A stretch of 22,500 nt of DNA, from assembly GCA_012295275.1 (NCBI GenBank), contig CM022669.1, forward strand, positions 15,207,672 to 15,230,171, given 5' to 3'. Source of the DNA: Chrysomallon squamiferum (taxonomy: Eukaryota; Mollusca; Gastropoda; Neomphalida; Peltospiridae). The notes beneath the pieces are model-generated. The model was not told the DNA's origin. It saw only the letters and a list, made by a program, of their open reading frames with translations, and did not search any database. A program made the translations under genes and the position numbers. Below are positions 10,401 to 21,540 of this stretch, in pieces. Position 1 is the stretch's first letter. The number at the start of each line of letters is the position of its first letter.

Positions 10401-10480
10401 TGAATCTGTACTAGTTACCAATACTTCAAATCACATTATTACACGATGAACATCTTACTATTTATTTAATTGTGAACATA
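10011..10480. repeat. TA/TG/CA microsatellite cluster
   Basis: Contains (CA)n at about 10287-10308, alternating (TA)n and TG words to about 10370, and (TATG)n at about 10371-10402. The flanks are AT-rich and non-coding. Frames on either strand encode His/Thr/Tyr-type low complexity. Confidence 0.85.
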
Positions 10481-11060
10481 AAAGAGAAAAGACGCTACTA
10501 GCGCTCTCATGGCCATTTTTATTGATCGTAAACGTAGGATCTTTCATTTACAATTCTTTCTGTTTGAACGTTTTACAATCCCATTAAAGACTCTTTTCTT
10601 CCTCACGCTGGTTCAATTTAACAACAGACTGAAGATCTAAATTAGCAGTTTATCTGTGCGATGGTCTTGGTACGAGAATCGACAATTTCGTAGTTTAATT
10701 TTTTTGTGATGTCGCGTATTCAAAATCCATCCATCACACTCCGTTCAACTGTCTTCTCTCCTTCAGTTTAAATTCAATTCTGTTTGGAACAGACGTGGAA
10801 TAAAAGATGGCGGACGCTGATATAACAGACCGATGCAAATTAGCTGAGGTATTCTGGACTGGTATATCTGAAAATACAAGAAATGTATAGATTTTTTTCA
10901 GCGAAAATCAATTGTGTTACAAGGTGAAATTTGACAGATTCTAATTATTTCTGGGAGTCGATGAAATGAATTTAATTTCGAGTGGCATTTACAGCAACAA
11001 GATTAAAATAAATCAGTAATAAATAGCCAGCTTAGACGAACGTCAGTAGTCTTAAAATTA
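10481..11060. promoter_or_regulatory. Island with octamer and YY1-like sites
   Basis: About 580 bp with little simple repeat. AAGATGGCGG at 10804-10813 matches the YY1 core, and the perfect octamer ATGCAAAT at 10833-10840 matches POU-factor sites and runs directly into a TTAG homeodomain-like end. The two lie 20 bp apart. The island may be an enhancer or a promoter-proximal region. The overlapping mini frame is listed separately. Confidence 0.35.
10807..10890 (+). other. Mini frame starting inside YY1-like site
   Basis: The ATG in AAGATGGCGG opens a 27-codon frame (starting MADADITDRCKLAEVFW) that ends at TAG 10888-10890. Real animal genes often have AAGATGGCGG around their start codon, so a short first exon is conceivable, with a weak possible donor GTATTC after codon 14. 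No continuation can be shown, and the same bases are explained equally well as binding sites. Confidence 0.12.
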
Positions 11061-11560
11061 GCTACTAATCAATGTTAAGTAAATGTATATATATATATAT
11101 GTGTGTGTGTGTGCTTGGGTGAATATAGACATAAACACGCACGTTTAAACATATATAGAAACACACGCATACATAGTTATAATTATATATATATATACAT
11201 ATAGATATACGTATATTTCACACGTATTTACAAACATACCCAAGTATACACAAACGAACAGACACATATATAAAATACATACATTTTGCTACTTAGTTTT
11301 TATAAAAAAATGCACATACACATGTATATACATACAGAAAAAACACACACACACACACACACACGAACACGAGCAAACATATATAGATACATACACAAAT
11401 ACATACATCATCCATCATTACATACACAGTACACGCACATTCATACATACACACAGAGACAGACGCACAGATACATGGACACACACATGGAATGGACATA
11501 CACAAGCAAACACTATAAATCTTACATTCACAGTGATAAACATTACAAACATAAACTATG
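11061..11560. repeat. CA/TA dinucleotide-rich belt
   Basis: (TA)n and (TG)n at about 11084-11114 and a pure (AC)n run at 11343-11364 sit in 500 bp of drifted CACA, TACA and ATAC words. The long frames on both strands are low-complexity artefacts. Confidence 0.85.
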
Positions 11561-11891
11561 AAAAAACGTAATCTCAAATGAACACAAACATTCTGTGCAG
11601 ACAATCAGAAAAGTATAGACATGGTTAACAATGTATAAAAATAAATGAAAAAGTAGACGGGAATGAAAAAAATTATCAGGTGTAAGTGATACACAAAACA
11701 ATGTAAGTTCTATTCTGCACGACAGATGTTGTTAGGTTCTGTCAGTGCGTTACTTGAAATCGTGTAAACTCACATACGTGTGTGTGTGTGTGTGTGTTTC
11801 ATCTCACGCTTTTAACAATATACTTACTGTGTGGTTCAAATGTTATCCGCGCTAAGTTACAAAACACACGTATAAACAGAAGATTATACAC

Positions 11892-11895
<4 letters not shown>
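11561..11895. other. AT-rich spacer with (TG)n
   Basis: Ordinary AT-rich DNA with a (GT)n run at about 11777-11797. No gene is seen. Confidence 0.6.
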
Positions 11896-11970
<75 letters not shown>

Positions 11971-11990
11971 GTCTGTATGTATGTATGTAT
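11896..11990 (+). repeat. (TC)n then TGTC/TATG compound repeat
   Basis: Pure TC from 11896 to 11966 is followed by three TGTC-like units and (TATG)n to about 11990. The step from one unit to a one-base variant suggests slippage after point mutation. Confidence 0.93.
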
Positions 11991-12128
11991 ACGTACACAC
12001 CTATCTCTTTTCTATAATATAAATATATATAATGGAATGGCATTAATGTATAAAACACCTGTCATAGTTCTTAGCTGACCGAATATCAGGTTTTCTAAAA
12101 CATTATTCATCTTTCTTCTCTTATTTTT

Positions 12129-12160
<32 letters not shown>

Positions 12161-12419
12161 CCCTTTTAACAAGCTTTGTTATTTTTGTTTCGAAAATACA
12201 GCGAAACCTCTGCTCTCTCTTCATTTCTTGTGCATTTCAAGACATCGATCGCCAAAACCCTCGAGACCTAATGGGATGGCATGAAACCGGAATACGGGTT
12301 CACGAATAAGATAAACTAACTGAGCTTTGTTGTACGGAAAATATTACACCGAATCGACTTAGCTTCCTGTGTTGCGGGCAAAATAACTGGAGTGAAATAG
12401 TATGGATGATTTTAAATAG

Positions 12420-12459
<40 letters not shown>

Positions 12460-12688
12460 TTGGAAATAAATAAAGAATATGCCATATCGTTGTGTGTTGA
12501 GAAAATAAAAGTGTCGTTGTTTGTCGTATTTATTGGCTAATGGTATTTCCTGTTTACTTTCCTCCTAATGTGGCGCTTTGTGTTCCAAATAATAGGAAAA
12601 GACTTTTTAACAAAAACTATTTATTTTATTTTATGAAATAATCCCATTAACCTAGTAAATTCATTTAAACTGTTTATTGCTGTCTCAC

Positions 12689-12690
<2 letters not shown>
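11991..12690. other. AT-rich non-coding with poly-T and poly-A runs
   Basis: T runs at 12124-12160 (one C interruption) and a 38-base A run at 12420-12457 flank about 250 bp of moderately complex sequence (12165-12419). I see no gene and no terminal repeat linking the two runs. Confidence 0.65.
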
Positions 12691-12752
<62 letters not shown>

Positions 12753-12760
12753 TTATTATT
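12691..12760 (+). repeat. (TTA)n/(TTTA)n microsatellite
   Basis: About 47 bp of TTA repeats passes into TTTA units and back to TTA. Confidence 0.95.
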
Positions 12761-12845
12761 TTAACACAAATAAAAATCTAGGACTGATATATGTGCATGT
12801 ATGTGTTTTTCTTTTTGAGGTAATTTGTTTTTAATTGCTGCCTAT

Positions 12846-13242
<397 letters not shown>

Positions 13243-13259
13243 TTCTTCTTCTTCTTCTT

Positions 13260-13336
<77 letters not shown>

Positions 13337-13356
13337 TATTATTATTATTATTATTA
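13243..13356 (+). repeat. (TTC)n then (TTA)n microsatellite
   Basis: About 46 bp of pure TTC passes at about 13289 into about 68 bp of TTA with one TAC interruption. The TTC part is the GAA class on the complementary strand. Confidence 0.95.
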
Positions 13357-13369
13357 CTGTAAATAATGT

Positions 13370-13850
13370 TGTAAATGTGGTCGTAGTATTATTATTTGTT
13401 ATTATAGAAGGAGCAGCTGTAGTCGTTGTAATAGTGATATGAGTAGTAGCAGTAGTTGTTGTTGTTGCTGGTGGTGTGGTGTTGTAGAAGTTGTTGTTGT
13501 TTTTGTACTAATAAAGGTGGCAGTTGTAATGATATTAGTTGTAGTAACGCTAGTAATAGATGTAGTAGTAATAGTTGGTGTAATAGAAGTAGTAGTTGTT
13601 ACAAAAGTAGTAACAGCAGCGGTAATTGCAGCAGCAGCAGTAGTTGGTGGTGGTGTTATTGTTGTTGTAGTAATCGTTGTTGTAGTATTAGTAGTAACTG
13701 TCCTTGTTGTAGCTGTATTAGTATTAATAGTAGTAGTAGTAGTTTTTGTTGTTGTGGAGTAATAATAATATTGTTATTAATAGTTGTAGTAGTTGTAGTA
13801 GTATTAGAAGCAGCAGTATTTGTAATACTTATCCAATTAGTAGCATCAAT
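13370..13850 (+). repeat. 480-bp imperfect GTA/GTT/GCA trinucleotide block
   Basis: GTA, GTT, GTG, GCA and ATA triplets follow one another in near-constant phase for about 480 bp. Because the period is 3, one + strand frame stays open for over 100 codons of Val/Ile/Ala and another gives Ser/Cys/Asn. Neither has the composition of a real protein. It is a heavily mutated (GTA)n array, kin to the blocks near 2.3 kb and 22.3 kb. Confidence 0.88.
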
Positions 13851-13966
13851 ATAAGTTTTTCCTTCTTTTTTTTTCCAACTAAGAACATTATAGTGCAAAG
13901 CTATCAAATTAAATTAAAATCATCTCTGTATTAAACAGATAAATTCATTTCACTTTTGTATTCATC

Positions 13967-13999
<33 letters not shown>

Positions 14000-14150
14000 G
14001 GACCTCTTTCTAAAGATTAAAATCTTTTTTCTTCTTCTTCTTCTATTCATTTATTTGAACTATGGGAATATCAAATTAAGTGCCGTTTCGTGTTTTCTGT
14101 CGTGCTGAAAAAGTTTTCATCTTAAAGCAAGCTTTCGAATTTTGATATAC
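13851..14150. other. AT-rich spacer with poly-T run
   Basis: Contains a 29-base T run at 13969-13997 and a short (CTT)n near 14029-14043. No gene is seen. Confidence 0.6.
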
Positions 14151-14728
14151 TTTCTGAAATGACGCTGGAGGTCCGTCATTGTCAGAAAAATGAGAGTATA
14201 CAAAGAAGAAACAAATTAATTTAATTTTTATATATTCATTTCTGATCAATTTGCTTTGTAATGTACCACCACACAGTGTATCCTGACATTTAAATATTTA
14301 AAAATTTAAAAAAAAAGAAAAAAGTTACCATTTACAACGTCTAAATCAGAATCACATTAGTTTTGTGAGGTTCACAGAAAAAAGTTCGGTCTGGTTTGTG
14401 TTCTTGCATTGTTAACTTCTCTTTCGCATTTCCTGCAGTGTATTTCATCGCATTAATTAGAAAATTATGGAAGACGAAACAGACCTTAGACTGATTTTAA
14501 AATTTATTACGCGTAATATATTCTTTCGTTGTAGACTGACTGTGATTATTAAGGTAATGCCGATTTGAAAATGATTCCATTTTTTAATAGAAATTACTTT
14601 ATCCTATAAGGTGCATTATAAAATATAGCTATTTTAAATAACTAAGTTATAAATGTCATTTTGTTAGTTTTCTTCTCCTATTCTTGGCAACAGTTCATTA
14701 CACTTCATGTGCACGTTTAACAGCCAAC
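14151..14728 (+). repeat. Duplication copy 1 (A-B), lacks U
   Basis: Positions 14149-14300 (A) are identical to 14727-14878, and 14301-14728 (B) match 15952-16380 with one base fewer in a poly-A run (9 versus 10 A). In this copy A joins B directly, with no trace of the 1,073 bp U that separates them in copy 2. The join from B into A' at 14728/14729 shares the two bases AC with the left flank, as in a microhomology-mediated tandem duplication. No coding content. Confidence 0.95.
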
Positions 14729-15260
14729 TTTCTGAAATGACGCTGGAGGTCCGTCATTGTCAGAAAAATGAGAGTATACAAAGAAGAAACAAATTAATTT
14801 AATTTTTATATATTCATTTCTGATCAATTTGCTTTGTAATGTACCACCACACAGTGTATCCTGACATTTAAATATTTACGTTTTATTTCTAAAAAATATT
14901 TATTCATCTTTTTTTTTTTTTCTGATCTGTAAATCTGATACTGTTGTGTTTGTCATTACGGTTGTCTTCGCTAAACAAAGCTTATAAATCTTCTTTAAAC
15001 AATCTTTTCATGTGCGCTTCACGAATGTAACGAGTGAAGTTACGTTTTAATCAGTTTGTGCGTCAGTCAGTTTAATAGAAGAAGGTGATTTATGTGAAAA
15101 AATCAAGAATATTGTGGATTTGTTTTAGGTTTGTTTTATTTTATTTTTGGTTTGTTTTATTTTATTTTTTCGTTGTTGAATTTTTGGTTTATTTTTATTT
15201 TTATTTTTTTTCATTCATTCATTTATTCTTCATGTATTTATTTATTTATTTATTTATTTA

Positions 15261-15300
<40 letters not shown>

Positions 15301-16380
15301 TTGTTTGTTTTGTTTGATAGATTGTGTTTTCGTTTTGAAGATGACTGTGTGTGTGTGTGTATATATATATAGGTTATAAATCTTCCGGCAAGTCAAATTA
15401 TCCTCTAAACTGTAAAATAATCTTGATGTAATATGGATTCAGTAATTTTAGTTTGCGCTAAATAACATGAGCTATTTTCAGCAGCAACAGAACGTGTGGG
15501 TGTCAACAGATGACTGTCGTATTTGAAAATTTTCCAGAATGCAGTCGTAATTGTCTCTTATTATTTGCGTATACTCAGGTCCTACGGCACTGATAATTTG
15601 AAATAAATACGTGTCGGGTTGGCTATAAGAATAGTAAGGTAGTTTTTTTTAATAATACAGTTATTATTTAGTGCAGCTTTGACGAAATATTAAGTGGACT
15701 TAACACTAAGGAAGAAAATATCACCGGTTTCACGAATGTAATTCACTGGTTCAGTGACAATAATCACATGATTAGGATATTAGATTTTCGAATTTAGGTG
15801 TCATGATAGTACGAAAAGTAAATATATATATATATATATATATATATTGTGTCGAAATAAAGGGGTTTCTTGAAGCAACAGTAGAAACCAATTTGTTTGG
15901 TGCGAAAAAAAATGAAGAAGAAAAAAACAAAACAGTATGAAATGTTTTTTTAAAATTTAAAAAAAAAAGAAAAAAGTTACCATTTACAACGTCTAAATCA
16001 GAATCACATTAGTTTTGTGAGGTTCACAGAAAAAAGTTCGGTCTGGTTTGTGTTCTTGCATTGTTAACTTCTCTTTCGCATTTCCTGCAGTGTATTTCAT
16101 CGCATTAATTAGAAAATTATGGAAGACGAAACAGACCTTAGACTGATTTTAAAATTTATTACGCGTAATATATTCTTTCGTTGTAGACTGACTGTGATTA
16201 TTAAGGTAATGCCGATTTGAAAATGATTCCATTTTTTAATAGAAATTACTTTATCCTATAAGGTGCATTATAAAATATAGCTATTTTAAATAACTAAGTT
16301 ATAAATGTCATTTTGTTAGTTTTCTTCTCCTATTCTTGGCAACAGTTCATTACACTTCATGTGCACGTTTAACAGCCAAC
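14729..16380 (+). repeat. Duplication copy 2 (A'-U-B'), full length
   Basis: The full 1,652-bp form: A' to 14878, U at 14879-15951, B' at 15952-16380. Near-perfect identity to copy 1 over 580 bp means the event is recent or an assembly artefact. The outer end reads GCCAAC then AGTTTT. Confidence 0.93.
14879..15951. other. Segment U, present only in copy 2
   Basis: AT-rich DNA of 1,073 bp containing T-rich words, (TTTA)n and (TTA)n at about 15234-15302, (TG)n/(TA)n at about 15346-15371, and (AT)n at about 15821-15847. I see no terminal inverted repeats, no target-site duplication and no protein, so it does not look like a transposon. It is better read as sequence deleted from copy 1, or as an allele difference. 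Confidence 0.75.
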
Positions 16381-16618
16381 AGTTTTATAAATAATTGATT
16401 AGGGTATAAAGAAAAAAGACAATCGTTAAGATTTCCGACTAAAGCTGCTGTAGACTTTTTGAGATTGATTCCGTCATTAGTCATATCGAATACTATGACG
16501 ATTTTCTGAGCGTCTAGTAATTTGAATAGTTTTAAGTGCTGTATATAAAATAGGTAATGAATGATTCATGTCACTTTATCAGCAGTAATTATTATCTATA
16601 TATTTACTGTAATGTAAC

Positions 16619-16651
<33 letters not shown>

Positions 16652-17147
16652 GTTGTTTTTTCAAGCTAATACTACGAACTGATAATTCGTTAAGCCTCTG
16701 TTCTCTTTTTTTTTTTTTTTGTTACCGTTCCAGCCAATGTCTAAGACTTGGTTATCAAAATTGATTGTGCATGTTTCTTGGTACAAGGATGACATATATA
16801 TAAAAATCCTTTCCAACGTTTCCACAAAAGATAAAAACTGTAATGGCAGTGTGGTAACACATTTTTTTTTTTTTTTTTTTATCAATATTGGGATTTTATA
16901 CATACCATCAATTACAAGAAAAAAAAAAACATAACAAATATTTATGTATTTTATTACATTATTACATTAATTCAAATCAGCAATGTACATGAGACATGAT
17001 TAAAAAGAATGAAAAGAAATTTAAAAAAAAACGTAATCAACAATGTATTAGAAATTACACATGACACGCTAAATATTATGTATGTATAGCTCATTGACGT
17101 GCGATACGATCATATACCATGAGTTAAGTACGTTTGATATGTGTGTT
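16381..17147. other. AT-rich non-coding with poly-T runs
   Basis: T runs at 16623-16651 (29 bases), about 16707-16720 and about 16862-16880 break up AT-rich DNA. Frames at 16661-16934 on both strands run through the T runs and show no domain. Confidence 0.65.
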
Positions 17148-17620
17148 TTAGTTAATTTAATGTAATGTTATATAAACACTGTGTATTTGTTCTTGTAAAT
17201 AGTAGATGTGAAGTTACATAAAGTCATACGTGTTAACTTCGTTCAAAAAGAAAGAAAAGCATATGTATGTATATACATTACTTAATATGACATAATGTAA
17301 TATATCTTGTATAACATTCTTTAACAACAAAGAAAACCATTTTATTTTATTGGCTAACGTAATATAGTGTAATTTCTCTGTTATTAATTAATATAAGATA
17401 ACGTAATACGGGTTGTATAAGATAATTTTATATTTTATAATATTCTGTAAATACAATATAAAAATCAAATTTGTAATTTTGTATTACTTAACGTAAGATA
17501 ATGTAATGTGTAATATATAACATTCTATATATTATAAAAAAAAAATCATATATGCAAAAATATGTATCTACTATTAGTTAATATAATATAATATTGTATC
17601 ACATCATATAATGTTAATGT
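17148..17620 (+). repeat. Degenerate tandem array, about 90-130 bp period
   Basis: A motif close to TTAATATAAGATAATGTAAT recurs near 17148, 17279, 17385, 17484 and 17574, often followed by TGTATAACATTC-like bases. The spacings are about 131, 106, 99 and 90 bp. The units have drifted strongly, so this resembles an old minisatellite or satellite fragment. Its edges are uncertain, and similar words occur near 17763. Confidence 0.5.
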
Positions 17621-18070
17621 AATATTAGTGATATGAGTTTTATGATACTGATAATCTACGTACATACAAAGATATACCATTTCTAATATTGTTTGAAGTT
17701 TTTGTACGATAACATTTAACACAAAAAATACAATCTGTTTAAGCGTAGTAATGTTGTATTTTTTTAACGTAAGTAACATTATGTTGAAACCCGTCTAAGC
17801 ACGATACCTTTGCAGTGTCTTATTGTATAATTCACATAATTAGTAAGACGTCCAATGTGAGTAAGAAATGTGCGTAAATAATTTTTTTTACGTTGTTTTT
17901 GTTCCACAACAAAATTTGTAATGAAGAGAGAAAATTTTAATAGCTAGTTTGCGTATATATATACTGTAATCATATATTGTAATAATGAATGTGTTAGTAT
18001 AATGTTAAATGATATTTAATGTGTTTAATTTTGATTATCAGTAATGATGTAGATGATGCTGTTGCTGCTG
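17621..18070. other. AT-rich non-coding
   Basis: Very AT-rich, with GTAATAT-type words like those of the preceding array. No gene is seen. Confidence 0.6.
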
Positions 18071-18080
18071 ATGATGATAA

Positions 18081-18119
<39 letters not shown>

Positions 18120-18300
18120 GTACTAAATAAAATAGATAAATAAGTAAATTTATAAATAACAAATAAAATAAATAAATAAATAAGTAAATAAATATAATAA
18201 TAATAATAATGTTGAAATGAAGTTTTACAGGAATACTATTAACTATTATAATAACTATCATCCAAAAAATATAAATTAAATAAATAAATAAATAAATATT
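18071..18300 (+). repeat. (AAAT)n belt
   Basis: (AAAT)n at about 18079-18118, drifted units to 18194, (AAT)n near 18193-18208, and again (AAAT)n at about 18275-18298. The minus-strand frame is an Ile/Leu/Tyr-type artefact. Confidence 0.9.
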
Positions 18301-19500
18301 ATCATCGTAATTATCCTCAATTAATGTAAATAGTTCTGTTACGAAAAAATAAAATCATAACAAATATATTTGTTCTATTTACATCTAAAGTAACTGTTAT
18401 AACATTGTTCAGTATTGATTCTTAATCATGTCATTAAAACCAAACACTTTTTATAACTTTAACTAAACTAAAATATAGTTTTTAACAGTTTTCGGAATTA
18501 TATAATACAATTACATAATCCAAACAAAGGTTGGGGTATCGGTCTGTAGTTTTTTTTTTTTTTATAATCGGTATAGACAGACACAGAAATTTATAAGAAT
18601 ATAACAGAATTTACAAAAAATGTTATATTCTTAATAGGCTAATTAATTTACAAGTATGTTCACATGTGAACCTTTGTCGAAGATATAGCTTGGTTAACTT
18701 ATATTTAACTAAAGCATACGACCATATTTATTACTAATAATGTAAATGGATTTCCTGATATATTTATATATATATATACATTTAACAGTAAATTAAGTAA
18801 ATTGAACAATGACATCTTCTGTTGTCATTGATATATAAAATTATTGTAAGTGTTTCTGGTTGAACTCTTCTCAGTTTACAATAAATAGAATTCTTTATCG
18901 CGTTGCTGTTTCTATTATTACGGTTTTCTACCGATATTAAGAGTCGGTAATTTAATCATTTTGAATCGAGCTGTCTGAAACATTAAAATAGTTCACTGTA
19001 CTAATAGTTTCTTAATTTAGACATTCACGGTGTTGATACTTTAATAGATTGAAATGAATATTATGATATTTTATCTTGTGTGATCGGTACAAATACTGTA
19101 CAGAGATTTGACGATTATTGCTTAGAAGAAATCTGATAAACTGGTCAGACGTTCAACACATTTGCGTAATCGTATAAATTATAAACATTCAGTTATCTTT
19201 GGCGTAGCGATACAACAATGGGAGACTTGGGATAGTATCTAAGACAAATAAAAAGTCACAAACGTGTGATACAAGAGGTATTTTAGTGTCAAAGTCATAA
19301 CAACACTGGGAGAATAACGTGTAATTTATTTTCTCCAAGTTTTATTACTTTGCTAATAAAACCTGTTATCTGGCGTCCTTTTGCTGCGTCATCTGTGCCA
19401 TCCAATTTGAATTCATATCGTTTCTGTTTGTTGTTGTTTTTTTTGTTTTTTTAAATTTAACTACTACACTGATTCACACTCAATAAAACAGCGCGTCATC
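18301..19500. other. AT-rich non-coding, nothing recognised
   Basis: About 1.2 kb with a T run near 18550-18563 and a (TA)n run near 18763-18778. It is otherwise unique AT-rich sequence with closed frames. No gene, RNA or mobile-element signature. Confidence 0.6.
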
Positions 19501-20500
19501 TAGATCCTTTTCGAAAGCTAGATGCATTCAGGTGATCATGGTATATTTCAGATTAACATGGCAAGCGTTTCTCTTTATCTGCTTCTTAATTTTCCTTGTT
19601 ATTCAGGTGAGGATACTAAACCTGTTTTAAGCTGGCTGTTTTCAGATTAAAGGTTTATATAACACAACAAACATTTTTATCCTTCTTAAGATTTTTGAGG
19701 TGTCCAAGTGTTGACATTAACAGAAGCATCATCCTTGTTTAATCTGGCGGTTTTCACTTGACAATGATCATTATAAATATGTTTTTATCACATTCCTATA
19801 CAACAAGCTGTTGTATCAGATATCATTGGCCCCAAGAAACTCCTGAAATTTCAGTGTTGTAGATTTTTTTTACTCCAAGAGTTTACACAAGCCTATACAT
19901 CGTAAAATTGTCTATATTCCATTATGAAACTACAGGCGAAACGTCTCAAAAACCTAACAGAGTCTGGACAGGCGAAAAATTAGGTTTGTAGGTTTCAGTA
20001 TACTGAGGTTTTACAGTTTAATACTAGATATACAACAGGACGGCGGATATTTGGTCTATAGAAGGGTTTCTCTTTCGTAAGCTTTTGAGAAGTTTCACTA
20101 TGCTAATAATTGGTGAGGATATAAATTTGGCTCTAATAACCTTATTCTAAGGCTTCTGAAAATGACCACAGATTCAAATCCAGTAAAAAAAAAATGTCTT
20201 AGTATCTATCCAGTACAGCATCAATGAGGGTTTAAGCGACTTCAATGCAATATAGTTATACGTTACTTTCATTATTGATGTCTTTAATTTTATATTATTA
20301 TTACAACATCGTGTCGCTTTTAAGATGCCTGCACTGTTATCGTTCATATCTTATTCAGTGACATTCAGAGAATGTTCATTTACATCAAATATTAATGCCA
20401 GTATATGACTTATGGAGCCAGAATATTTACAGTGTGAGTTCATTTTATCAAGTGTTTGAATACTGATGTTTTACTTGTACAGATACTGTTTAAAAGAAAT
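19501..20500. other. Unique AT-rich stretch with short recurring words
   Basis: Few simple repeats. ATTCAGGTGA occurs at 19526-19535 and 19601-19610, TTTCAGATTAA at 19546-19556 and 19640-19650, and GGTGAGGATA at 19606-19615 and 20112-20121. These may be traces of an old diverged duplication, or coincidence. No coding region is supported. Confidence 0.4.
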
Positions 20501-21501
20501 ACGTATATGTATCATCAGCTGTTTAACTGTTTCTTCATTATGAATAAAGTTTCTCGTCTTCGCTAGGAAAATAAAAATGGTTAGTGGATTTGAACAGCGA
20601 AAACCTTTTTCATTTTTATAAATAAAAAAAAAATAATAATAATTAAACTAAAAACTGGTTTGAAGAATGCCTTTTCATGAACGGTTCAGTCCAGTACTCA
20701 GATTTAGGTTAGTATGTTAGAAGATGCAGTTTCGGCTGAGATACTAATACGACATGAAATATCTTTTCTCTCAATATGAGACGCATCTGTTATCATGTTT
20801 TGCTTTTAAATGTTAAGTTGTAGAGCACAGTGTTCTGTATAACAGCATCTAATATTATAATCATTTTACAGTATGTGTTTTTTTCTGGCTCCAGATGTCA
20901 TTTCTGAAGAAATCTCTAATTTCCATTAGCTTAAGACTCAACTGACCTTTTAAAATTCTTTGATCTACAATTAATCTTTTCCTTCCTAAATCACTTTATT
21001 TTCATTCTGAATCTTTCATTTTCTTTTCACGAATTTTTGAAGGTCGTGATTGTTTCTGAATTTAAAAACAAACCAAAAATGAAAAGAAAATAGAGAAAAA
21101 CGAAGGTCGATCATATGAAAACATGTGGAAGTAAACACTGTATATCATTTTCACTGACAGAAAAATCCATCTGATATTTCTAATTACACGCCGTTTTATC
21201 AGTGTTAAAAGCTACTTTAGCAATTTTTTTTTAAAACTAAAATAATTAACATTATTCAACATCAACGCATCTAATTTTAATCTTCTTTCTTCTATCGTTG
21301 CCCTATTTATATTTACTTCATCCGTTTTAATTTTTCAGAACGAAAAAAATTTTTTTTTTTTTTTTCAGCTTTTCTTGTCTTCATTTTTTTTGGCTGTATT
21401 TTGCTTTCCTTTTTTTTTTTTTTTTTTGTTCTTCTTCTTATCTCATCATTATTTTTTGTTCGACGTAATTCTTTCTTATTTATCTAGAATTTAAATTTAC
21501 T

Positions 21502-21532
<31 letters not shown>

Positions 21533-21540
21533 AAGAATTA
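20501..21540. other. AT-rich non-coding with T runs and (CA)n
   Basis: Ordinary AT-rich DNA. T runs lie near 21350-21365 and 21411-21427, and a pure (AC)n run at 21502-21528. No gene is seen. Confidence 0.65.

Noticed and set aside
12124-12457. T run and A run flanking about 260 bp, as if terminal repeats of an element
   Set aside because: Homopolymers are common throughout the window, and there is no target-site duplication or recognisable body.
13439-13907. Frames of over 100 codons (Val-rich, Ser/Cys-rich) in the trinucleotide block
   Set aside because: The period-3 repeat explains the absence of stops, and the composition is not that of a folded protein.
16845-16860. TGGCAGTGTGGT resembling the 5' part of miR-34
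   Set aside because: Twelve bases match, but a T run follows and no complementary arm exists nearby, so no precursor hairpin can form.
19558-19650. 30-codon frame MASVSLYLLLNF... with a donor-like CAG/GTGAGG at 19606/19607
   Set aside because: It is too short, in AT-rich unconstrained sequence, with no promoter or homology evidence; a donor of this quality occurs often by chance.
20172-20182. GATTCAAATCC resembling a tRNA/SINE B box
   Set aside because: There is no acceptable A box at the right distance, no tRNA fold and no SINE body.
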